From: Eopsaltria australis
Lineage: Eukaryota; Chordata; Aves; Passeriformes; Petroicidae
Assembly (NCBI GenBank): GCA_034509425.1
Contig: JAVTVJ010000296.1
Span: forward strand, 1,674,001 to 1,738,000
Direction: 5' to 3'
DNA length: 64,000 nt
Below are positions 11,801 through 19,340 of this stretch, one piece after another (the stretch's first letter is position 1; each line of letters begins with the position of its first letter). A model generated the notes under the pieces. That model ran no database searches. It was not told the origin of the DNA and was given only the letters and a program-made list of their open reading frames with translations. The position numbers and the translations under genes are program-made.

Positions 11801-14774
11801 AGGCATTTCCCAAGAGCTGCACCTTCACCTCCTTGTGAACAGGAATATTCTGAGCTCTATAAAAATAAACAAGTGCCTGTAAGCAGCATTTTTCTCCATA
11901 TCTCCTCCAAGCAAATGATTTCCCACACACAGCACTGACATCACTGTATGAGCATTTCCCCCTGAAGCTTTGACACACGAGGTATTCCAGGGAATAAAAT
12001 CTACTGAAAACACTTTCATACATAGAAGAACACTGACAGAGAACAGTAAAAAAACACTTCTTCCTTACCAGCTGTGCTTTTTGGCAAAAACTGAAGTGGT
12101 GTAGTTGTACAGAAACAGAACAGCTCAGACACCAACAATTCCCACTTACTTTTGCATTAATGCTGCCCTCAGAGCCTCCTTCTGGCCAGTAGCATACTGA
12201 GAAATAAAAACATCATCTGTGGGGAAGGATAAACATCCTTTGTTGAGATAATTGACCCAAAATGTCTATTTCACAGGTAGAGACAAAGTGTTATTTCAAT
12301 ACATTTAATTTTGCTGGGAAGAATCTGTTGCCTGCAGGAACCACATCACCTATTGCAACAACAAATTGTTTCCCTTCAGTAGGTAGAAAATTTAAATAAT
12401 GGTAAGAGTAAGAGCAGGCTCCATTTAACACAATTTTTATAGCACTGAATGCTGGTATCAATAAAGTCAAATAATGGTGAGTAAAGTCTCAATGGTAACT
12501 TGAGCTCAGACAACAAAGTCAGTAAAATTCTGCAAATTCTGACTTGAAAATAATACAAAATTTAAAAACTGAACAATTGTGATATGAGTATTTCCCTGCA
12601 GCCATCATATATTAAAACAAATTATCTTAACAGTTTTACATTATGCTAAAAGGACTGCAGGCTCTCCCTCACCCACTCTTTGCTGGGCAGAGGAAGCAAA
12701 TGCTGCTAAGTCAGGTTGCTGCTGCCTGTGAGTGTGAAAGGGGAAACTATAGTATTGATTTTTGGTCTTAAGGAGGGTATTGATTTGTGGTTTTTCTCCT
12801 CTACACAGCCCCAGATATCCAAGAAACCTGCAGAAGTGTATTTTCTTTAAAAAGCCTTCCCTTCCCTAAATCTGATTGAAACTGGCAGATTCAGAAATTA
12901 AAGGAAAAGACACTGACATTGTGATTTCCTAGGATTCTTAAGGATTAGAAATAGGCTGCTTGAAGAGAAATAAGCCTCTGTAGTACAATTATTCAAAAGA
13001 GGGAGGTGCATCAAAACAAGCCCCTTCCCCAAACTGTCCATTCAGAGACATGAATAGTTGGGTTAACAAAAGCAATCTCAACAACAGGTATGCTGCCAGA
13101 AGTCCCACTCAGTTAATCACAAGAGGGTAATGCCAGCAAGAATGAGGGAAAATGTGCAACATTTAAGAATGTTTGTTACAATTATCATCTTTTCATCACA
13201 GCAACCTTTGGATATTTTTCACTCAGAAGTTTCTGTAATGAAGAAAAAGACCTCAAAGCTCCCTTTTACCTTTAGCTCCTCTGCCATCTTCAGGCAGCAG
13301 TGAGGGACCATCCTGTGCTGCAGCTTCTCCAGGATAATCCTTCAGAACAAGAAGAGCAGAAAAAGCAAAGATCAAAGCCTCTGCCAACAGTAGCCAAAAT
13401 TTTAGAGGCAGAAGGAGCTGCCGAGCACACAAATGGGAATAATCTGCACACAGCAACACAAAAATCTTGGCACAAAACATGTGATGAGCTCTGCCACAGA
13501 GACATCTGGACATTGCTGTCAAGAACTGACATTTAAAACTCTAGGAACACAACCCAAATTGAAACCATATATTCTAAGTTAAGTTTATTCCTCTCATTTG
13601 TGGCCAAAGAAGCAGCAGTGAAACTACACCTGCTTAAGTTTAGAGAAGTTGCTAATCTTGGATAATTCAGGACTGCTCACACACAGAGAATTAAGCACTG
13701 CTAAATAAAGCCCCTCCAAAACCATCAGCAGTAACACCACATCAGCAGCAACTTGAAGAGGAAAAGCAGCTGCACTGTTGTGGTGCAGAGGCTGAGACAA
13801 AATCTTGCGATGCTTTCGGAGTAGCTACAGCTTTTTGAGGAAAGCAGTGGTCTCTTGGTGCAGGACTGCAGGAAGGAACAGCAGCTTTTCTTACCATTTG
13901 GGATAAAAACTTGGGCTCTGCATTTTTGATGGAAGCATGCCTTCTGGGTGTGCCTTGGTGCTTGGGACTCCTAAAATAAAAGCAGTTTTGCTGTGGTCAG
14001 AATAATCTGTGGTGCATTTTCTGTACAGCTCCACATTTCCCTTATCTTTGAATGCCTCAACATCGCGAGCCTCATCACACACACCACCACAGAGGTTGAG
14101 CTGAAGCTTAAAAACATCAGTGAATTCTGCGATTCTGAATGAGAAACTTGATTTACAGCATGGGGGAAACTCTGAAAACCACAACATCATTAAACATCCT
14201 TTGAACAGTGATGTTTAACAGAGATGCTCCCATGGAGAGGGGCACCTTCCACTATCCCAGGCTGCTCCAAGCACTATTCAACTTGAAAACTTGAACACTT
14301 CCAGGGATGGGGCAGCCACAGCCTGTGCCAGGGTCTCACAGCCCGCACAACTCGCTTTCCACGTGCAAAACAGTTCGGGAAAACCAAGAGTGCTGAAAGT
14401 TGTAGCGCGAGAATACAAACACTCCTTAATTCCAGAACTCCTCCACGGCTGAAATCGCGCTTCCAGCACAAGCCTGAGCAGAACCCGGCGGTCACGGACG
14501 CACCTGGAGCGGCGCCGGGGGACACGCGGGCGGTGCCTGCCCCTCCCGGGGCCCGGGCTGGCAGCGCGGCCGGGGCAGCGCGGGGAGCTCCGTCTGCAGC
14601 CGCATCCCCCGAGCAGGGCGAGCCGCCGGCTCGGAGCTTCTGCACAGCGACCGTCACGGTGCCGCCGCGGCCCGGGGGCCGCTCCCTGCGGGCGGCGGTG
14701 GAGCGGATGAGCACGGCCGCCGCCGTCAGCGAGTCCTGGCTGCCGCTGCGGCTCGGGCCGCTCTCCGCTGCCAT
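2686..14774 (-). CDS. KIAA0586: KIAA0586 (TALPID3), 5' half, 15 coding exons; 3' half outside window
   Basis: TALPID3 is a centriole-distal-end/basal-body protein needed for ciliogenesis and for Hedgehog signalling through GLI processing. The exons below give about 757 residues of a protein usually near 1,500-1,600. Recognition rests on long collinear similarity to the vertebrate protein: the segment [20 protein letters not shown] (exon 5), the coiled coil [19 protein letters not shown] (exon 12), and [20 protein letters not shown] (exon 15). Coding exons in transcript order: 14504-14774, 13895-13970, 13270-13339, 12150-12216, 11679-11856, 11052-11284, 10236-10404, 9274-9453, 8636-8756, 7539-7671, 6128-6169, 4530-4756, 3598-3670, 3034-3291, 2686-2860. 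It is divergent from TIMM9 and shares its CpG-island promoter. Two phase problems (exon 1/2 junction, inside exon 6) are described separately. Later exons lie to the left of position 1. Confidence 0.93.
3034..3291 (-). CDS. KIAA0586: KIAA0586 exon 14
   Basis: The acceptor is GTTCTATTTAG and the donor AGCT|GTGAGT. 86 codons of Lys/Arg/Gln-rich sequence ([20 protein letters not shown] and [19 protein letters not shown]). The sequence has drifted from human but sits at the same place between the EEIQ and NEDYL segments and keeps phase 0 on both sides. Confidence 0.88.
3598..3670 (-). CDS. KIAA0586: KIAA0586 exon 13
   Basis: The acceptor is TTCTGTTTCAG and the donor CAG|GTAGGG. It encodes [20 protein letters not shown] then EEIQ, matching human [21 protein letters not shown] in register. 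Confidence 0.93.
4530..4756 (-). CDS. KIAA0586: KIAA0586 exon 12, conserved coiled-coil region
   Basis: The acceptor is AATTCTAG and the donor ACAG|GTCAGA. A Pro-rich start ([20 protein letters not shown]) is followed by the near-invariant [20 protein letters not shown] and [18 protein letters not shown]. This coiled coil is the most conserved part of TALPID3 and is known to be essential for its function at the centrosome. It ends with two spare bases. Confidence 0.96.
6128..6169 (-). CDS. KIAA0586: KIAA0586 exon 11 (42-bp micro-exon)
   Basis: A 14-codon exon, [14 protein letters not shown], with acceptor TCTTTTTAG and donor AAG|GTATAC. Phase is 0 on both sides, so skipping would not disturb the frame. 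Confidence 0.75.
7539..7671 (-). CDS. KIAA0586: KIAA0586 exon 10
   Basis: The acceptor is TTTCTCCCCTCAG and the donor CAG|GTAAAG. It encodes [20 protein letters not shown] then [20 protein letters not shown], matching the human QKSDDVLHDLGQKEKE segment. It ends in phase 0. Confidence 0.92.
8217..8482 (-). mobile_element. CR1 LINE 3' fragment
   Basis: AGAATCATGGAGTATCAGAG and CTGGAAGGGACCCACAAGGA open it; ACACCCCAACAATCCCACCC follows. It belongs to a different CR1 subfamily from most other copies here. Confidence 0.85.
8636..8756 (-). CDS. KIAA0586: KIAA0586 exon 9
   Basis: The acceptor is CTTTGTTTTAG and the donor ACAG|GTGGAT (weak). It encodes [20 protein letters not shown] then [20 protein letters not shown], aligned to the human RLLEQILNNND region. 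The junction phase (2+39 codons+2) fits both neighbours. Confidence 0.88.
9274..9453 (-). CDS. KIAA0586: KIAA0586 exon 8
   Basis: The acceptor is AACTATTCTTTAG and the donor GAAG|GTATTG. It encodes [19 protein letters not shown] followed by [16 protein letters not shown], clearly parallel to human KSPLETPAPRRFAPVPVS and EEKENM. Phase is kept on both sides. Confidence 0.95.
9504..9786 (-). mobile_element. CR1 LINE 3' fragment
   Basis: ATAGAATCACAAAGTGGTTT, GGGACACCTTCCACTATCTC and CCATTCCCCCTTGTCCTATC are in the expected CR1 order. Confidence 0.92.
10236..10404 (-). CDS. KIAA0586: KIAA0586 exon 7
   Basis: The acceptor is TTTTGTCTCCCAG and the donor CAAG|GTGGAG. It starts [20 protein letters not shown], matching human THFISAALKT in position, followed by a low-complexity Pro/Ala-rich linker ([20 protein letters not shown]). 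It ends with one spare base. Confidence 0.85.
10437..10915 (-). mobile_element. CR1 LINE 3' fragment (long)
   Basis: GAATCACAGGATTGTTAAGG opens it, then CACCACCACTGTGTTCCCCA, CCAATCAAAACCTACCCTGG and CTCCAGACTGAGCCCCTTCC. At nearly 480 bases it is one of the longer copies. It lies between KIAA0586 exons 6 and 7. Confidence 0.88.
11052..11284 (-). CDS. KIAA0586: KIAA0586 exon 6, with apparent one-base frame break
   Basis: The acceptor is TTCTTGCAG. The first part reads [20 protein letters not shown] and on through [17 protein letters not shown], then runs into a TGA at about 11118 in the same frame. Another frame immediately resumes the expected [20 protein letters not shown] and LQEQQMNIQ up to the donor CAG|GTATCT. 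The exon is 233 bases as read, where 234 would keep phase with exons 5 and 7. The break is near the GGGG run at about 11155 on the plus strand. It could be an assembly indel or a real lesion. Coordinates here may be off by one. Confidence 0.85.
11679..11856 (-). CDS. KIAA0586: KIAA0586 exon 5
   Basis: The acceptor is TTTATTTTTATAG and the donor AAG|GTGAGT. It encodes [20 protein letters not shown], a basic/Gly-Ser stretch, then [20 protein letters not shown] and LLK. The Ala/Thr-rich block is one of the most recognisable TALPID3 segments. Confidence 0.95.
12150..12216 (-). CDS. KIAA0586: KIAA0586 exon 4
   Basis: The acceptor is CCTTCCCCACAG and the donor AAAA|GTAAGT. It encodes [20 protein letters not shown], closely matching the human DIFISQYTMGQKDALRTVL segment. 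It ends with two spare bases completed by exon 5. Confidence 0.92.
13270..13339 (-). CDS. KIAA0586: KIAA0586 exon 3
   Basis: The acceptor is CTTCTTGTTCTGAAG and the donor AAAG|GTAAAA. It encodes [10 protein letters not shown] then [13 protein letters not shown] and ends with one spare base, which joins exon 4 to give the Asp of DDVFISQY. Confidence 0.8.
13895..13970 (-). CDS. KIAA0586: KIAA0586 exon 2
   Basis: The acceptor is TTTTATTTTAG and the donor ATG|GTAAG. In the frame that continues correctly into exons 3 and 4, it reads [10 protein letters not shown] then [15 protein letters not shown]. All three frames are open in this short exon. The frame was chosen because only this one stays open through exon 4, where the human-like VFISQY motif appears. 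Confidence 0.8.
14222..14345 (-). mobile_element. CR1 LINE fragment next to CpG island
   Basis: GGGGCACCTTCCACTATCCC, CAGGCTGCTCCAAGCAC and ACACTTCCAGGGATGGGGCA. The end of the element is missing. Confidence 0.8.
14504..14774 (-). CDS. KIAA0586: KIAA0586 coding exon 1 (putative start)
   Basis: The ATG at 14772-14774 has G at +4 and opens [20 protein letters not shown], a Ser/Ala-rich amino end followed by VTVAVQKLR, which resembles the VAVQ segment near the human amino end. The exon lies inside the CpG island. The best donor is CAG|GTGCGT, which ends the exon at 14504 and leaves one unpaired base, whereas exon 2 needs two. An alternative donor (GTCCGT, ending the exon at 14500) would restore phase but is weaker. 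Start and end are therefore less secure than for the other exons. Confidence 0.6.
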
Positions 14775-14947
14775 GCGGAGCTCGGAGCGCTCCGGAGAGC
14801 GGCGCCTTGGCCAAGGGGCGTCCGTGCGGCCCGGGGGCTGCGGCAGCGGCTCCCTGCCGGCCACACCGAGGGCACGGCTGCCGCCCTCAGAGAGCGCCGA
14901 CCCCGCTGGGCCCCAACCCCGACCCCGCTGGCCCGTTCCCTCTGTTC

Positions 14948-15245
14948 CTATCCCGCTGGCCCGGCCTCTCTCCCGCTATTCCGGTCCCATTCCCGCTGTC
15001 CCGTTCCCGCTATCCCGGTCTCTCTCCCGCTATCCCGGTCCCGTTCCCGCTATCCCGGTCTCTTTCCCGCTATCCCGTTCCCGCTATCCCGGTCTCTCTC
15101 CCGCTATCCCGGTCTCTCTCCCGCTATCCCGTTCCCGCTATCCCGGTCTCTCTCCCGCTATCCCGGTCTCTCTCCCGCTATCCCGGTCCCGTTCCCGCTA
15201 TCCCGGTCCCGTTCCCGCTATCCCAGTCCCGTTCCCGCTGTCCCG
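14948..15245. repeat. GC-rich minisatellite, CCGCTATCCCGGTCTCTCTC-type units
   Basis: About 300 bases of head-to-tail degenerate units: a 20-base form CCGCTATCCCGGTCTCTCTC, a 20-base form CCGCTATCCCGGTCCCGTTC and a shorter 14-base form CCGCTATCCCGTTC, intermixed. It lies only about 170 bases upstream of the KIAA0586 ATG. The array keeps long frames open on the plus strand, which accounts for an apparent 357-codon frame there. Confidence 0.92.
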
Positions 15246-15399
15246 GCCCGACCGGCGGCACCGGAAGCGCGCGGTGCCATGGCCACGGCGTTCCCCTCAA
15301 CGGCGTCCGGCGGGAAACCCGGGTCCCCCCTTCAACATCGTCCGGCGGGAAACGCCGCGCCGCGAGAGGGTGAATCGGGCGGCGGCCGATTCGCCGCGT

Positions 15400-15495
15400 C
15401 CGTGGCGAATCTGCGGGGCCCGTGCGGGGCGGGGCGGGGCCCCCCGTGCGCGCGCGCGCGTGTGTGGCGAATCTGCGGGGCCGGCGCGCGGGGCG
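15400..15495 (+). other. TIMM9: Likely TIMM9 non-coding first exon (end approximate)
   Basis: A consensus donor GGCG|GTGAGT at 15496 and another, GGCG|GTAAGG, at 15801 lie in the island upstream of TIMM9. The first coding exon has an acceptor at 19276, so an upstream untranslated exon must exist. Which donor is used cannot be decided from sequence, and the transcription start is only approximate. Confidence 0.45.
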
Positions 15496-15533
15496 GTGAG
15501 TGCGCGCGGGCCCGGAGCGCGTGAGGGGACGGG

Positions 15534-15735
15534 CGGGAACGGGAGCGCGCGCGTGAGGGACCGGGAGCGTTCCTGGGGAACCGGGGGGAACCGGGAGCGT
15601 TCCTGAGGGATCAGGAGAGCCCGTGAGGGACCGGGAGCGTTCCTGAGGGATCGGGGGGAACCGGGAGCGTTCCCGTGGCCCGGGAGGGACCGGGAGCGTT
15701 CCTGAGGCCCCAAGAGCCTTCCTGAGGGGCCTGGA
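15534..15735. repeat. Second promoter minisatellite, GGGACCGGGAGCGTTCCTGA-type units
   Basis: Roughly nine degenerate copies of a 20-base unit, with GGGAACCGGGAGCGTTCCTG variants. It is unrelated in sequence to the first array and sits on the TIMM9 side of the island. Confidence 0.88.
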
Positions 15736-15801
15736 GCACTCCCGAGGGCCCTGGATTGGGAAATCCCCGCTCTGCCCCGGGAGTTTTCCTGGTGGTGGCG
15801 G

Positions 15802-18800
15802 TAAGGGCGCTCTTTGCCCGGTGTTGGGCCGCGGCTTGGCTGAGCGAGTGATTCCCGAGCGACAGGAATTCAGTGTGCCCTTGGAAGGGAGAGCTGGAGG
15901 GTGGAGTAAAAGGAAAAAATTAAAAAAAAATAAAACTCGACGTGAAGTTGTTTTAGCCTCAGGGTTTGATTTTATTGAGTCAGAAGCGTCAGCCAGGTGT
16001 GATCTCGCTCAAACAGGAGAGTGCTGGTGGGAAAATGAGTGTTTTCCCTCAGGCCTGACGCCCATACACGTGTTCAGTGTGCTCAGAGGGGTGCCTGAGG
16101 TCAGGCTGGCTCTGGTAACTCCCCTTTGGTGTTGGATTTCTGCCTCTGATGCCTTCTCTTCAGAGCAGGGTCCAGGGCAAATGCAGGAGACAGTGAATGA
16201 AAAACCTGTGCACCAGCTACCTGTGGTTATCCAGCTCCTGACTTGCCCTTCTCTTATCTCACTCTGTCCTTTTCACTTCATTAAATGCCTCTGGCCTCTT
16301 AAAATCAATTAGTTTAGGCTTCTTTTAAATATGTCAATCCAGTTGTAGCCTAGTAATCTCCTGTGATAAAAGAACTTTCTCTACAAGCTCTGGGGAGTTT
16401 ACCTGGACACAATTCTTTGGGATTTTTATTCTTTGGCACATTTCTTTGACTTGATGTTTTCACTCTTCTTTTTCCTTTTCAGAAACACGTGCATGGTGTT
16501 CTCTGTGTGCAGCTGGAAGCAAAGGTTTAAAGAGACATTTCAGCTTGCTTTTTATGGAGTAGGTGGCACTTAGCCCTGATTCAGATGGTTAGTGAGGATT
16601 ACAAGTGTGAGGGATTTATAGTGTCTCTCCATCACCCTTCCTCCCAGAAAAATGCAGCTCTTCTCAAAACGGTGGGAGAAAAAAATTCCAAAACACAGGG
16701 CTTGTTTATTTTGCTCGGAGGGACTTCTGTAAATGTCTCTTTAGAACACCAAAACATTTTTGGAAGAGCTCCAGGGCCTTTCAAGAAAGGAGATTTCCCA
16801 GTTCTTGCTCCTTTCTGGGGAACCAGCACACCCAGACTGTTCGTCCCTTGTAGCAGAGGTTTATTCAGAGATTTCTGCTTCCTGCAGTGTGAATATCCTT
16901 GTTTAGAAGAGCGGTGCTGAGTTTTTAAATCGTGTTTAGCCCACGGGAAAGTCCTCCAGGCTCTGTGGGATTAAAGCTGAGCCATGCAGGAGTGGTGTGA
17001 ACAGCTCTGTAGGAAGCTTTGGGCTGGGTTGGTCGAGGTGCTGAGCACTCACCCTTTTGAAAGCTTTTTACAGAGTTGTAGGGAAAGGGAGAAGCAGCAG
17101 GAAATCTTGAAATAATACATTGAGAGCGAAACAGATTTGCACATTGCTGGGAATGTTCAGTAGCTCGTTCAGATGTGAGGCTGATTTATAGCTAGAGGTG
17201 CAGCAGAGCTGTGTAATTTCACTGTGGAATGTGTGAAATACCTGTACTGGGACAAGAGCTTCAGGCACCTCAGATCAGATGGTGCTGATGTGAATCAGAG
17301 CCTTTCCCAGGTGTCAGAGCTTTGTGAAACTGCAGTTTCAGTCTTCCATTTCCAATCTTGCCAAATTAGTCACAGAAAGACAGGGATCAGGTTTGCTATA
17401 AACACAGATCATGAGGCAACGCTGAGTGTGAGAAAATGGCACCGACAGCTGAAGCTTTGAGCTTCCCGCGCTTGGCAGAGGACAAAAGTATTCCCTGCTC
17501 CCTGCAGTTTCTGTTTAATTATCTACAACCCTGCCCTGAGAGAATTGTCACTGCTCTTGTTTTCTCACAGGCTGAGAAATGAGAGAGTGCAGTTGCCATC
17601 ACTTCTCACTGGTTACCTCAGGTGATGGCATGTCCATTCTCCTAAAACAAATTGGAATTTTTGGATAGATGAGCGAGGCTGGAGAGGGACTTTGGACAAG
17701 GGCATGGGGTGACAGAACAAGGGGGAATGGCTTTGCAGTGCCTGAGGGCAGGGTTAGATGTTAGAAATTTGTGCCTGTGAGGGTGAGGAGGCCCTGGCAC
17801 AGGGTGCCCACAGAAACTGTGGGTGCCCCATCCCTGGAAGTGTTCCAGGCCAGGCTGGACAGGGCTTGGAGCAACCTGGGATAGTGGAAAGTGTCCAGGG
17901 GGTTGGGATGAGATGATCTTGAAGATCCCTTCCATCCCAGACCAGTCTGATTCAGTGCCAACCTGAATAAAACTTGGTTCCTTCTTAGCCACCATATCCT
18001 GTAGGTTCTCCTTCAGAATAACTCGTGTGACCTGTCTGCCCATGAGGAATTCTTGCACCTTGCATCCCAGAATCATCTGTGCCCTTGGCCTCCAGCCCCT
18101 GAACTGGCTCCCTGTGGAGGGATAAAGGGTGATGTTAAGAGGCAGATGTCACCATCCCTGTGCTGTAGGAACAGTTCACTCTTGTGAGAGTTCCCTGGTG
18201 CTATTTTTAGTTGCTTCATTTTCTTTCTGTTGTAGAAATAATTGTTACTGTCTCTTTGTTCATGTTCAGGCAGCTTGTGTACCCATTCCCTTCCCCCTGC
18301 TGAGAGACTGCAATAGCTAAAGCTCTCTAAAACATGAATGTCTTGCCCAAAAATTGGCAAGGCACAATAGAAGATTAATTGTAAGTAGCCCTTGCTAAAG
18401 GGCTAAATGAACTGTTTTCTTTCCCTAAGGTGATTGCACTTCAGTGCTCATTTTTCTTCCACAAATTGAATTAAACTGAAAGAACTTGTTCTTGCCGACA
18501 CGTGATATTAGTTTGCATTATCATCTGTGATAATAGATCTTAGATAACATGGAAATTAGGGGAAAAGGAAGATGAGGTTTCAGTATTCTAGGAAACCTGC
18601 AGGGATGCTTTCAAGCCTTAACTTGTTCAGTGTGTTGGATTGGGAATGTGAATCTTCCTTGAGGATGCTTGTTTAAATTCTTGGATCCATGGCTGTCTAC
18701 TTCTTCCCCTTTTCTTTGTCTGTTTCATTCCTGTAAGGCCATTTTCACTGTTCCGCGTTTTTCTTGCATTTAATTCACTACAGTCAATGACACAGCATTC

Positions 18801-19276
18801 TGAAACCAGGCCCTGCACCTTGGGCTGCATCTGTTCAGTGACTGACAGTTTACATTTGCCTTTTTCCTCACTTTTTACAGATCACATCTAAAATCACTGA
18901 TAAGGCTAGAAACTGTTATGGCTTTGCCTCTTCCCCAACTCCTGCCCTAGTTTATTTAGTAAGTTTGACAGCACTTAAAAAAATAAATAAGGTACTTTAT
19001 AAGTCAGTTTAGCTGTGTGAAATGCCCTAGAAGTGTTTAAAGGATAGCAATTAACAGGTGGATCTGGTAAGGTTTCATACCTGGAATTATCTTGGGTGGT
19101 TTTTGACTACATTCCCAATAGGTAACTTCCCTTTGAGTTGGAAGGGCTTGGAAGTTTGCTAGCAAAATTGAATTTAAACACTCTCCAAGGATGCACAAAA
19201 TTCCATTCTGATGTAAAATGTTGCAGTTTGTATTTATGTCTTTTATTTAAAACTCGACTTTTATCTTCACCTCTAG
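15802..19276 (+). other. TIMM9 intron 1
   Basis: Roughly 3.5-kb intron between the 5' untranslated exon and the first coding exon. It holds one CR1 copy at 17.67-17.96 kb. A 163-codon open frame starting near 15821 has no recognisable domain and reads into intron sequence, so it is not called as a gene. Confidence 0.6.
17672..17960 (+). mobile_element. CR1 LINE 3' fragment
   Basis: GGCTGGAGAGGGACTTTGGA, GGGCAGGGTTAGATGTTAG and CATCCCTGGAAGTGTTCCAG occur in order. It lies in TIMM9 intron 1. Confidence 0.9.
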
Positions 19277-19340
19277 GTGACTGAGTCACGGGCAGCGGAA
19301 CATGGCTGGACAAATATCAGAGAGTGATCAGATCAAGCAG
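19277..19340 (+). CDS. TIMM9: TIMM9 coding exon A (start codon at 19302)
   Basis: The acceptor is ATCTTCACCTCTAG and the donor CAG|GTGAGA. The first 25 bases are untranslated. The ATG at 19302 lies in the context GGAACATGG and opens [13 protein letters not shown], matching the human amino end MAAQIPESDQIKQ. Confidence 0.95.

Larger units (their letters stand above)
14400..15830. promoter_or_regulatory. Divergent CpG-island promoter of KIAA0586 and TIMM9
   Basis: A strongly GC- and CpG-rich block lies between the KIAA0586 start (minus) and the TIMM9 5' end (plus), against AT-rich flanks. Two identical GGCGGGAAA elements (15309-15317 and 15344-15352), within a repeated CGTCCGGCGGGAAAC context, look like E2F sites. 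CCGGAAG at 15261-15267 is an ETS/GABP-type site. A 19-bp element, GTGGCGAATCTGCGGGGCC, occurs twice near 15403 and 15465. No TATA box is evident. The island also carries two GC minisatellites. The promoter role is inferred from position and composition. Confidence 0.8.

Noticed and set aside
14533..15606. Plus-strand open frame of 357 codons, the second longest in the window
   Set aside because: It runs antisense through KIAA0586 exon 1 and then through the CCGCTATCCCGG minisatellite, giving a Pro/Leu/Ser/Arg periodic product. CpG-rich, stop-poor DNA explains it.
15821..16312. 163-codon plus-strand frame after the TIMM9 CpG island
   Set aside because: No recognisable domain; it falls in TIMM9 intron 1 and continues into AT-rich sequence without splice or initiation support.
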